Assembly (NCBI RefSeq): GCF_018455725.1
Contig: NZ_JAHCLR010000007.1
Location: forward strand, 85,676 to 149,675
DNA: 64,000 nucleotides
Reading direction: 5' to 3'
From: Mycolicibacter acidiphilus
Lineage (GTDB): Bacteria; Actinomycetota; Actinomycetes; Mycobacteriales; Mycobacteriaceae
How positions within the stretch are numbered: the stretch's first letter is position 1; each line of letters begins with the position of its first letter. The notes under the pieces are model-generated. The model saw only the letters and a list, made by a program, of their open reading frames with translations, was not told the DNA's origin and searched no databases. A program made the translations under genes and the position numbers. This document shows positions 45,722 through 53,668 of this stretch, piece after piece.

Positions 45722-46947
45722 ATTTCGCGGTGCTGCCGCCGGAGGTCAACTCCGCACTGATGTACACCGGCGCCGGCTCCGGGTCGATCCGCGCGGCCGC
45801 CACCGCCTGGCAGGCCATGGCAACGGAACTGGCGTCGGCGTCGCAGGCCTACCGGGCCGTCATCACCAGCCTCACCGGCGAGTTCTGGCTCGGACCGGCA
45901 TCGGTGGCGATGGCGGCCGCCGCCACGCCCTATGTGACCTGGATGCACGCCACCGCAACCCAGGCCGGCCACGCCGCCAGCCAAGCCGAAGCCGCCGCGG
46001 CCGCCTACGAGACCGCGTTCGCCATGACCGTGCCCCCAGCCGTCGTCGCCGCCAACCGCACCCGACTGGCCACCCTGGTCGCCACCAACCTGCTCGGGCA
46101 GAACACCGCCGCCATCGCCGCCACCGAAGCCCACTACGGCGAGATGTGGGCACAGGACAGCACCGCCATGTACGGCTACGCTGCCAACGCCCAAGCCGCC
46201 ACCCAACTCCCGTCGTTCACCGCCCCCAAGCAGACGGCGGGTTCGGCCGCGGATTCCGGCGGGTACGACGGCGCCGGTGAGCTCGGGCTGGAACTGGACG
46301 TCCTGGTGACGGCGATCGAGGTGGAGAGCTTCGCCCCGTTCGAGGGCGGTGGTGCCGGTCTGGAGTTCGGCAGCCTGGCCATCGAGGCGGCCAGCCTGGG
46401 GCCGTTCAGCGGCGAGGGTTTCGGGGCGCTGGGCGGGCTGGGCATGATCGGCAGCATCACCCCGGTGCCGGGCGGTGCCGGCGGGCTGGGCGCTTCCCTG
46501 GCCGGGGCGAAGCCGGGTATCGCCGGCGCGGCACGCACCGGCGCGGTGTTCGCCAGCGCCGGGCGGGCGGTGCCACTGGGTGCGCTGTCGGTCCCGCAGG
46601 CCTGGGCCGCCGCCGCGCCGGCGGCGCTGCGGCAGGTGACGCTGGTGGCCGCACAGTCCAGCGCCGCAGCCGCGTCGGCGGTCACGAGCGCCGCGGAGAT
46701 TCCGTTCACCCAGTTGGCCCTGGCGGGCGCCGCCGGGCGGGCGCTGGCCGGGTCGGCCGGCCGTCGGGAACAGGCAGCCGCCCCGGCACCCCTCTGCGCC
46801 GAATCCCCTGATGAACCAGAGGAACCACCGACCCGGCCCGTCCAACCGGTGGTCGCCGAACTGCGCGCGCTCGTCGAACTGCGCGACACCGGGATCCTCA
46901 CCGAGGACACCTTCAACCAGCGCAAACAGCGTCTGCTCGGCGGCTGA
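45718..46947 (+). CDS. Second PPE-SVP protein with SHOCT-like tail
   Basis: A 409-residue paralogue of the preceding PPE protein. The first 170 codons are nearly the same, including an almost identical run at the start, so duplication or gene conversion was recent. The middle diverges (Gly-rich, [11 protein letters not shown] and repeated GPF/GEGFG), then [14 protein letters not shown] returns near residue 282. The C-terminus ([20 protein letters not shown]) is an even clearer SHOCT match than in the first copy. It ends 29 bases before the response-regulator gene. Confidence 0.92.
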   Translation: MNFAVLPPEVNSALMYTGAGSGSIRAAATAWQAMATELASASQAYRAVITSLTGEFWLGPASVAMAAAATPYVTWMHATATQAGHAASQAEAAAAAYETAFAMTVPPAVVAANRTRLATLVATNLLGQNTAAIAATEAHYGEMWAQDSTAMYGYAANAQAATQLPSFTAPKQTAGSAADSGGYDGAGELGLELDVLVTAIEVESFAPFEGGGAGLEFGSLAIEAASLGPFSGEGFGALGGLGMIGSITPVPGGAGGLGASLAGAKPGIAGAARTGAVFASAGRAVPLGALSVPQAWAAAAPAALRQVTLVAAQSSAAAASAVTSAAEIPFTQLALAGAAGRALAGSAGRREQAAAPAPLCAESPDEPEEPPTRPVQPVVAELRALVELRDTGILTEDTFNQRKQRLLGG

Positions 46948-46976
46948 CCGGGTCCGATGTAGGAGGATGACCCTTG

Positions 46977-47738
46977 ATGTCGGGAAACACGGTCGGTCAG
47001 CATCCACGCAAGGCCATTCTGGGTCAGCTGCCCCGGATCACCCGGCCGGACGGTTCACCGATCCGGGTGCTGCTCGTCGACGACGAGCCGGCGCTGACCA
47101 ATCTGGTGACGATGGCGCTGCACTACGAGGGTTGGGTCGTCGACGTCGCCCATAACGGCCGCGACGCGATCGCCGGCTTCCACAAGGCCGAGCCCGACGT
47201 GCTGGTACTCGACATCATGCTGCCCGACGTGGACGGCCTGCAGATTCTGCAGCGGGTCCGCGAGGCGGATCCGTATGTGCCGGCGCTGTTCCTGACCGCC
47301 CGCGACTCGGTCACCGACCGGGTCACCGGGCTGACGTCGGGCGCCGACGACTACATGACCAAGCCGTTCAGCCTGGAGGAACTGGTCGCCCGACTCCGCG
47401 GTCTGCTGCGCCGGTCGAGCCAGTCGGCGCCGCCGCCCGACGAGGTGCTGACCGTCGGAGATCTGACGCTGGACAGCGCCAGCCGTCAGGTCAGTCGCGG
47501 CGGCACCCCGATCATGTTGACCACCACCGAGTTCGAACTGCTGCGGTTTCTGATGCGCAACCCGGAGCGGGCACTGACCCGCGCGGAGATCCTGGACCGG
47601 GTGTGGAACTACGACTTCGCCGGCCGGACCAGCATCGTCGATCTGTACATCTCCTACCTGCGCCGCAAGATCGACACCGACGCCGAACCGATGATCACGA
47701 CGGTCCGCGGGGTCGGCTACCTGTTGAAGCCGGCGTGA
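46977..47738 (+). CDS. OmpR/PhoB-family response regulator
   Basis: A 253-residue two-component regulator. The receiver domain (about residues 25-140) has the acidic DDE pair, the phosphoacceptor aspartate in VLVLDIMLPDVDG, a threonine in FLTARDS and the conserved lysine in TKPFSLEELVARL. The winged-helix DNA-binding domain (about 155-250) ends RGVGYLLKPA. The sequence resembles the TrcR/TcrX class, but I cannot assign the name safely. AGGAGG lies 10 bases before ATG 46977 and seven before an alternative TTG 46974. The sensor kinase gene overlaps the stop. Confidence 0.93.
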   Translation: MSGNTVGQHPRKAILGQLPRITRPDGSPIRVLLVDDEPALTNLVTMALHYEGWVVDVAHNGRDAIAGFHKAEPDVLVLDIMLPDVDGLQILQRVREADPYVPALFLTARDSVTDRVTGLTSGADDYMTKPFSLEELVARLRGLLRRSSQSAPPPDEVLTVGDLTLDSASRQVSRGGTPIMLTTTEFELLRFLMRNPERALTRAEILDRVWNYDFAGRTSIVDLYISYLRRKIDTDAEPMITTVRGVGYLLKPA

Positions 47739-49216
47739 TGATCCGTCCGCGGTCGCTGCGCCGCCAACTGGTGCTGGGGGTCTCCCTGGTAGTCACCGCG
47801 GCGTTCGTGGCGGTCGGGGTGGTCTCACTGCTGAACCTGCGCAGCTACGTCACGGCGACCAGCGACGCCGACGTCTCCGAGTCGCTGCACGCGTTCAGTC
47901 ACTCGTTCGCCAAGTACCGGGCCGATCCGGGCCGACCGGCGATACAGGATGCGCTGCTGGGTTTCACCGATCAGACGCCCGGCAATGTGCTGGCCGTGCT
48001 GCGCGACGGGCGGGTGATCGCCTCGGCGGTGTTCACCGACGAGGAACCGTACCCGGCGCCGCCGGACGTGACGGCCGCGATCGCCGCACAGTCCTGGACG
48101 GACGGGCCGCCGCGCACCCTGGCGCTGGGCGACCTGGGCGACTATCGGGTGGACACCCGCGCAGCGGACGGCGGGCACCTGCTGGTGATCGGCGCGTCGC
48201 TGAATCTCGCCGAGCACACCGTCTCGCACCGAATGGCCGCTGCCGCACTACTTTTCACCGCAGCCCTGATCGTCACCGCGATCCTGACGATCACCGTCGT
48301 CAACGTCGCGCTACGGCCGCTGCGCCGGGTGGCCGCCACCGCCGCCACGGTCGCCGGCATGCCGCTGATCGACGGCGGCCGGCGCATCGAGGTGCGGGTC
48401 CGCGACCGTGATCTCGACCCGCAGAACGAGGTCGGGATCGTCGCGCTGACGCTGAATCGCCTGCTGGACAACGTCGATGACGCGCTGGCGCACCGTGGCG
48501 AGTCCGACCGGCGGATGCGCCAGTTCATCACCGACGCCGGCCATGAACTGCGCACCCCGCTGGCGGCGATCCAGGGTTACGCCGAACTGACCCGGCAGGA
48601 CAGTGCGGCGCTGCCGCCGACCACCGAATACGCCCTGGCCCGAATCGAATCCGAATCCCAGCGGATGGCCTCACTGGTGGAGGAACTGCTGCTGCTGTCC
48701 CGGCTCAGCGAGGGCGACGACCTGCAGATCGAGTCCGTCGACCTCGGTGAGCTGACCCTGGACGCGGTGAACGACGCCGCCGCCGCGACACCGACGCATC
48801 AGTGGATCAAAGACCTGCCCGAACAGCCGGTGTGGGTGCGCGGCGACCGCGCGCGGTTGCACCAGGTTGTCTCGAACCTGTTGAAGAACGCCGGCACCCA
48901 CACCCCCGCCGGGGTGACCGTCACGGCGGCGATCACCGTGCACCGGTCCGGCGTGGGCGGGCCGACGGCGGAGTTGACCGTCGCCAACGACGGGCCGGCG
49001 ATCGACCCCGAGATGCTGCCGCACCTGTTCGAGCGGTTCGTCCGCGCCGACCGGGCCCGCTCCGGGGAGTCGGGCAGCACCGGGCTGGGGCTGGCGATCG
49101 TCGCCTCGATCATCGAGGCCCACCACGGCACGGTGGGGGTGGAATCCCGCGAGGGGAAGACCGTGTTCGCAGTGCGACTGCCGCTGGCGGAGCTGACCGG
49201 GGATGGCGCCGCTTAG
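47738..49216 (+). CDS. Sensor histidine kinase
   Basis: A 492-residue membrane kinase partnered with the preceding regulator. First membrane helix about residues 13-34, an extracytoplasmic sensor loop of about 130 residues, second helix about 163-185, then HAMP, the H-box with the phosphorylated histidine in DAGHELRTPLAAI near residue 270, and N, G1 and G2 boxes (LLKNAGTH, STGLGLAIV). ATG 47738 overlaps the regulator stop (TGATG). The signal is unknown. The pair follows the PE/PPE genes on the same strand. Confidence 0.93.
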   Translation: MIRPRSLRRQLVLGVSLVVTAAFVAVGVVSLLNLRSYVTATSDADVSESLHAFSHSFAKYRADPGRPAIQDALLGFTDQTPGNVLAVLRDGRVIASAVFTDEEPYPAPPDVTAAIAAQSWTDGPPRTLALGDLGDYRVDTRAADGGHLLVIGASLNLAEHTVSHRMAAAALLFTAALIVTAILTITVVNVALRPLRRVAATAATVAGMPLIDGGRRIEVRVRDRDLDPQNEVGIVALTLNRLLDNVDDALAHRGESDRRMRQFITDAGHELRTPLAAIQGYAELTRQDSAALPPTTEYALARIESESQRMASLVEELLLLSRLSEGDDLQIESVDLGELTLDAVNDAAAATPTHQWIKDLPEQPVWVRGDRARLHQVVSNLLKNAGTHTPAGVTVTAAITVHRSGVGGPTAELTVANDGPAIDPEMLPHLFERFVRADRARSGESGSTGLGLAIVASIIEAHHGTVGVESREGKTVFAVRLPLAELTGDGAA

Positions 49217-49226
49217 GTGAAATGAC

Positions 49227-50312
49227 CTACCCGCTGCGAACCAGGAGTCGGAGGAACTCCCGGTTGATGAACAGCCTGTCCCTGCCGATCTTGACATCTT
49301 CAAGCATCCCTGCCTCGGCAAGCGCTCCCAGCCACGCTGTCGCAGTCGGCCGGGACACGCCACACCGCTTGATCACAGTGTTGATTCGGCAGTAGGGCTG
49401 CTCGAAGAGAACCGACTGGAACTCTGCGTCCGCGCCTCCCTTGGATATAGCCCTGGCCCGGCCCGCGTAGTCCTCCTGCAACCCCCTGATCGCTTCGATC
49501 TTCCGGAGCGTGTAGCGCGAGGTCTGCTCGATGCCGGTCAGCATGTAGCAGATCCAGTCTTCCCAAGCCCCATCGGCGGTGACGCTGAGAAGGAGCCGGT
49601 AATAGTCGTTCTTGGTGTCGATGATGTAGCGCGACAGATACAGGACCGGGAGGCGTATCAGGCCCGCCTCGACCAGCATCAACACGTTGAGAATCCGACC
49701 CGTTCGCCCATTGCCGTCAGAGAACGGATGGATCGCCTCGAAGTGGTAATGGGCAGCAGCCATCCGAACAAGCGGATCCATGCCGTCGCCGGCGTGCACG
49801 AACTTCTCCCACTGGGAGAGCTTCTCGACGATCACATCCCTCCCTTCGGGAGGGCTATAGATGACCTCGTGCGTAGTCGGGTTCGCTATCCGGGTACCGG
49901 GGATGGCGCGAACCTGCATCTCTCGCCCCTTGATGGTGCTGCACACCGCTTCTGCGGTTGCTGCAGCAACGCCCCGTTGCCGAGCAAGGTCGAACCCTTT
50001 TCGGAGCGCAGTCCGATACCGAAGGGTCTCCCGCGTGGCGGCATCAGCACCGGCATCATCGTCAAGATGCCGAAACAGTTCATCGGTAGTGGTCACGATG
50101 TTCTCAATCTCAGAACTGGCCTGGGCTTCAAGCACGGGTAACGCGTTGATCAGAACGGCTGCGTTAGGAATCGATACGACGGCTTGGTCCAGCTGCCCAA
50201 GGGCAGTGTTGGCGGCAATTGCAGCTTTAAGGACCTTCCTCGTCTCCAGTTCTGCCACGCCCGGCGGCGCAGGCAGGTCGTTGTAGGGCCGCTCCGGCCT
50301 CCATGCGGTCAT
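49227..50312 (-). CDS. Fic-domain AMPylase-like protein, class II
   Basis: A 361-residue Fic protein. The catalytic motif HPFSDGNGRTGR near residue 195 is complete, so nucleotide transfer (usually AMP onto a target hydroxyl) is expected. An inhibitory helix with the S-x-x-x-E-N pattern (SSEIEN) near residue 67 places it in class II, where the gene carries its own antitoxin-like helix. The C-terminus resembles a winged helix (VSRPTATAWLGALAEAG), as in DNA-binding Fic proteins. G+C is about 60-65% in the stretches I counted, lower than the surroundings, which suggests transfer. Its promoter region has stacked inverted repeats. Target unknown. Confidence 0.92.
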   Translation of the reverse strand: MTAWRPERPYNDLPAPPGVAELETRKVLKAAIAANTALGQLDQAVVSIPNAAVLINALPVLEAQASSEIENIVTTTDELFRHLDDDAGADAATRETLRYRTALRKGFDLARQRGVAAATAEAVCSTIKGREMQVRAIPGTRIANPTTHEVIYSPPEGRDVIVEKLSQWEKFVHAGDGMDPLVRMAAAHYHFEAIHPFSDGNGRTGRILNVLMLVEAGLIRLPVLYLSRYIIDTKNDYYRLLLSVTADGAWEDWICYMLTGIEQTSRYTLRKIEAIRGLQEDYAGRARAISKGGADAEFQSVLFEQPYCRINTVIKRCGVSRPTATAWLGALAEAGMLEDVKIGRDRLFINREFLRLLVRSG

Positions 50313-50340
50313 GCTGCGACGCTGCCAGACAAGCTATAAA

Positions 50341-50399
50341 ATGTAAAGAATCCTTGTATTTCTTTACATGTCTTGTAGACATGCAAAGTCCGTTTGCAT
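50341..50399. repeat. Three stacked inverted repeats in the fic promoter region
   Basis: IR1: ATGTAAAGAA (50341-50350) and TTCTTTACAT (50360-50369), nine-base spacer. IR2: CATGTC (50367-50372) and GACATG (50378-50383), five-base spacer. IR3: ATGCAAA (50381-50387) and TTTGCAT (50393-50399), five-base spacer. Each shares a few bases with the next. The start of fic is 29 bases away, with AT-rich -10-like sequence (TAGCTT, minus strand) between. Probably operators, perhaps for the Fic protein's own C-terminal winged helix. Confidence 0.65.
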
Positions 50400-50659
50400 A
50401 CGCGCATGTCACTGCAGCACCCGGTCAGCCGTGATTTCGATACACGAATGACGCTCCCGAGCCGGACGACTGGTCGTACGACGTTCAACGGGCGTTCCCG
50501 ACGCTTCGCCACCGCAACCTGCGACGGACGCGGCGCGTCGCGCCACCTCGACAGTTGGGCTTCCAGCGCTGACGCGGGATCAAAATATCGGGAAAGTGTT
50601 GAGACGGACTGTCCCTGACCGGTTTCCCGGTGTCACCAGCGAGCGTTTCCGCTGGTAGA
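50400..50659. other. Gene-poor stretch between fic promoter and tRNA-Thr
   Basis: No convincing gene. A 74-codon open frame (50394-50618, plus strand) has no recognisable domain and unusual composition. The stretch alternates G+C-rich and AT-rich patches. It may be remnant DNA of the insertion that brought in fic. Confidence 0.4.
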
Positions 50660-50735
50660 TGGAGCCGCCTAGGAGAATCGAACTCCTGACCTATTCATTA
50701 CGAGTGAATTGCTCTACCGACTGAGCTAAGGCGGC
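50660..50735 (-). tRNA. tRNA-Thr (anticodon CGT)
   Basis: The minus strand folds as a complete cloverleaf: acceptor stem GCCGCCT/AGGCGGC, D-arm AGCTCAGTCGGTAGAGC, anticodon arm with loop CTCGTAA (anticodon CGT), T-arm with GTTCGATTC, discriminator T and an encoded CCA at 50662-50660. The 3' end faces the fic segment, the usual side for integration of mobile DNA. A tRNA-Thr is at the matching place near Rv3644c in M. tuberculosis. Confidence 0.97.
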
Positions 50736-50763
50736 CTGCCCGGCACACCGGGCGCGGATGAGT

Positions 50764-51981
50764 TTACAGGTCGCGCATGAGCGCCTGCCCGATGGTGGCG
50801 ACCATGGCGTCCACGGCGAACTTCGGCTTGACGTTGACGGCCAGCGCGTCGCGGCAGTCGAGTACCGCCTCGATGCAGCGCAGCAGCCGGTCCGGGCCGG
50901 CGTGCGCGGCCAGCGCCGCCACCTTCTCGGCCATGTCCGGGTGGTTGGGCCGCACCCCGTCGACAGCGGACGCGGTCAGCAGGGCGTCCCGAAAGTAGGT
51001 GGCCAGGTCCATCAGCGCTCGGTCCAATGCGTCCCGCGACGCCCGGGTCTGCCGGGACTTCTGCCGGCGCTCCAGGTCTTTCAGCGCCCCGGCGGTGCCG
51101 CGCAGCGTGCCGGCGGTGCCCTTGCCGGTGCCGCCGGCCCCCAGCGCGGTGCGCAGTTCCTCGGTCTCGTTCTCGGCGCGCTCCGCGTTGGACGCGCGGG
51201 CCTCCGCCTCGGCTGCGGCCACCAGTTCCCCGGCGGCCGCGAACGCCCGCGACGGGGTGGCCGCATCCCGGGCCAGGCCCAGCGCCCGCTGCCGGCGCTC
51301 GCGGGCCTCCGGATCGGTCGCCAGCCGACGGGCCCGCCCGACGTGGCCGCCGCTGACCGCAGCCGCCCAGTCGGCGGTCTGCGCATCCAGGCCGTCGGTG
51401 TCGATCAGCACCCGGGCGATCGCCGCCGGCGACGGCGTCGTCAGCGCCACGTGCCGGCACCGGGACCGCAGGGTGATCGCGATGTCCTCCGGGTCGACCG
51501 ACGGCGCGCACAGCAGGAACACCGTCGACGGCGGCGGCTCCTCGACGACCTTCAGCAGCGCGTTGGCCGCGCCCTCGGTGAGCCGGTCGGCGTCTTCGAT
51601 CACCACCACCTGCCAGCGCCCGGTGCTGGGCCGCCGCGAGGCGATCTGCACGGTGGCCCGCATCTCGTCGACGCCGATCGACAGCCCCTCCGGAACGACC
51701 CGTCGCACGTCGCCGTGGGTGCCCGCCATCGTGGTGGTGCACGCCCGGCAGGTCCCGCAGCCGGGTTCCCCGTCGCTGGTGCACTGCAGTGCCGCGGCAA
51801 AGCACAGCGCGGCGATGGACCGGCCCGAGCCGGGGGGACCGGTGATCAGCCAGGCGTGAGACATGGCGCCGGCCGCGGCGGCACTGTGAGATGAATCATG
51901 TCGGGCCGCCCGCGCGGCAGCCAGCAGTTCGGCCTCAACCTCCCGCTGACCCACCAGCCGTGCGAAAACCCCGGACATCAC
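50764..51981 (-). CDS. holB: HolB, DNA polymerase III delta-prime subunit
   Basis: A 405-residue AAA+ clamp-loader subunit (Rv3644c counterpart). Walker A is GPPGSGRS near residue 43, with arginine in place of the usual lysine, as expected of the non-hydrolysing delta-prime subunit. A four-cysteine zinc module (CGTCRACTT region) follows, then EDADRLTEGAANALLK, EEPPPSTVF and the sensor SRCRHV. GTG 51981 is six bases after a -10-like TACCGT (51993-51988) and one codon before ATG 51978; the two start choices differ trivially. Confidence 0.92.
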   Translation of the reverse strand: MMSGVFARLVGQREVEAELLAAARAARHDSSHSAAAAGAMSHAWLITGPPGSGRSIAALCFAAALQCTSDGEPGCGTCRACTTTMAGTHGDVRRVVPEGLSIGVDEMRATVQIASRRPSTGRWQVVVIEDADRLTEGAANALLKVVEEPPPSTVFLLCAPSVDPEDIAITLRSRCRHVALTTPSPAAIARVLIDTDGLDAQTADWAAAVSGGHVGRARRLATDPEARERRQRALGLARDAATPSRAFAAAGELVAAAEAEARASNAERAENETEELRTALGAGGTGKGTAGTLRGTAGALKDLERRQKSRQTRASRDALDRALMDLATYFRDALLTASAVDGVRPNHPDMAEKVAALAAHAGPDRLLRCIEAVLDCRDALAVNVKPKFAVDAMVATIGQALMRDL

Positions 51982-51987
51982 CGCCCA

Positions 51988-51993
51988 ACGGTA
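51988..51993 (-). promoter_or_regulatory. -10 element of holB (leaderless)
   Basis: Minus-strand TACCGT followed by six bases and then GTG 51981, in the divergent gap with the adenylate cyclase gene. Confidence 0.4.
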
Positions 51994-52070
51994 GTCGGCA
52001 CCGGCGACAACCGACCGGCAGGCACCCCGCCGACGCGGCGTTCCGGCCGACGCGGGCCGCACCGGCCGGA

Positions 52071-52076
52071 TACGGT
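52071..52076 (+). promoter_or_regulatory. -10 element of the adenylate cyclase gene (leaderless)
   Basis: TACGGT followed by six bases and then GTG 52083. No Shine-Dalgarno is present. Confidence 0.45.
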
Positions 52077-52082
52077 GTTCGC

Positions 52083-53666
52083 GTGGGCATACGCAGGCTG
52101 ATCGAGCGGATCATCCGATTCGCCTGGTGGGTGATGCGCACACCGTGGCCGGTCTTCGCCCTGAGCATGATCCAGTCCGACATCGTCGGCGGCCTGTTCG
52201 TGGTGGGGTTCCTGCGCTTCGGACTGCCCGACGAGGACCGCATCCAACTGCAGGACCTGCCGCTGCTCAACCTGGCGGTGTTCATCACCGTGCTCATCAT
52301 CGTGCGCGAGCTCGGCTCGCTGCTGAGCATGTGGATGATGATGCCGGTGTTCCGCTGGCAGCGCAGCGACGGCCCCCTGGTCGAGACCGACTCCAGCGCC
52401 ACCGAACTGGCCCGCGTCCGCGCCCTGCGAATGCCGTTCTACCGCACGCTGATCAGCCTCGGCTACTGGTTCGTCGGCGGGGTGAACTTCATCGTCGCCG
52501 CGTGGCCGGTGGCCAAGCACGCCGTGCCGGTGGTGGCGATCGCCGTAGCCCTGGGCGCGGCGGCGACCGCGATCATCGGCTACCTGCAGTCCGAGCGGGT
52601 GCTGCGGCCGGTGGCGGTGGCCGCGCTGCGGGCCGGCCTGCCGGAGAACCTCAAGGCGCCCGGCGTCATCCTGCGTCAGCTGCTGACCTGGCTGCTGTCC
52701 ACCGGGGTACCGCTGCTGGCGATCGTGCTGTCGGTGGTGTCCAGCAAGACCGCACTGCTGCACGCCGCCCCGGAGAAGCTGTTCACGCCGATCCTGATGA
52801 TGGCGCTCACCGCGCTCGGGATCGGACTGATGGGCACCATCCTGGTCTCGATGTCGATCGCCGACCCGCTGCGACAGCTGCGCTGGGCGCTCGGTGAGGT
52901 GCAGCGCGGCAATTACAACGCCCACATGCAGATCTACGACGCCAGCGAACTGGGCCTGCTGCAGGCCGGGTTCAACGACATGGTGCGCGACCTCGCCGAA
53001 CGGCAGCGACTGCGTGACCTGTTCGGCCGCTACGTCGGCGAGGACGTCGCCCGGCGCGCCCTGGAGCGCGGCACCGAACTCGGCGGGCAGGAGCGTGACG
53101 TCGCCGTGCTGTTCGTGGACCTGATCGGCTCAACGCAGCTCGCCGCGACCCGACCGCCCAGCGAGGTCGTCGGCCTGCTCAACGAGTTCTTCCGGGTGGT
53201 GGTCGAGACCGTCGGGCGGCACGGCGGCTTCGTCAACAAGTTCCAGGGCGACGCGGCACTGGCGATCTTCGGCGCTCCGATCGAGCACCCCGATGCGCCG
53301 AGCGCGGCGCTGGCGGCGGCCCGCGACCTGCACGACGGCCTGCTGCCGGTGCTGGGTTCCGCGGAGTTCGGCATCGGGGTGTCGACCGGGCGGGCCATCG
53401 CCGGCCACATCGGCGCCCGCGCCCGTTTCGAGTACACCGTGATCGGCGACCCGGTCAACGAAGCCGCCCGGCTCACCGAACTGGCCAAGCTCGAGGACCG
53501 CCACGTGCTGGCGTCAGCGGTGACGGTCAGCAACGCGGTGGACTCCGAGGCGCTGTCCTGGGAGGTCGGCGAGATCGTCGAACTGCGCGGACGCGTGGCC
53601 TCCACCCAGCTCGCCCGGCCGCTGAATCTTGCGACGGTCGAAGACGTTTCGCCCGTCAGCAGCTGA
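52083..53666 (+). CDS. Membrane adenylate cyclase, class III with HAMP domain
   Basis: A 527-residue class III cyclase making cAMP, counterpart of Rv3645, a main source of cAMP in M. tuberculosis. Six membrane helices lie in about the first 260 residues, followed by a HAMP linker (SIADPLRQLRWALGEV), then the catalytic domain (about 340-510). Catalytic residues are visible: metal-binding Asp in VLFVDLIGST, Lys-Phe-Gln-Gly-Asp in NKFQGDAAL (adenine-selecting lysine and second metal Asp), and Asn/Arg in GDPVNEAARL. GTG 52083 follows a -10 element and gives the family N-terminus. Ends two bases from the convergent topA stop. Confidence 0.93.
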   Translation: MGIRRLIERIIRFAWWVMRTPWPVFALSMIQSDIVGGLFVVGFLRFGLPDEDRIQLQDLPLLNLAVFITVLIIVRELGSLLSMWMMMPVFRWQRSDGPLVETDSSATELARVRALRMPFYRTLISLGYWFVGGVNFIVAAWPVAKHAVPVVAIAVALGAAATAIIGYLQSERVLRPVAVAALRAGLPENLKAPGVILRQLLTWLLSTGVPLLAIVLSVVSSKTALLHAAPEKLFTPILMMALTALGIGLMGTILVSMSIADPLRQLRWALGEVQRGNYNAHMQIYDASELGLLQAGFNDMVRDLAERQRLRDLFGRYVGEDVARRALERGTELGGQERDVAVLFVDLIGSTQLAATRPPSEVVGLLNEFFRVVVETVGRHGGFVNKFQGDAALAIFGAPIEHPDAPSAALAAARDLHDGLLPVLGSAEFGIGVSTGRAIAGHIGARARFEYTVIGDPVNEAARLTELAKLEDRHVLASAVTVSNAVDSEALSWEVGEIVELRGRVASTQLARPLNLATVEDVSPVSS

Positions 53667-53668
53667 CC

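Noticed and set aside
49235-49275. Possible copy of the tRNA-Thr 3' end as an attachment site
   Set aside because: Only short AGGAG/ACTCC-like words match, and they lie in coding sequence of fic.
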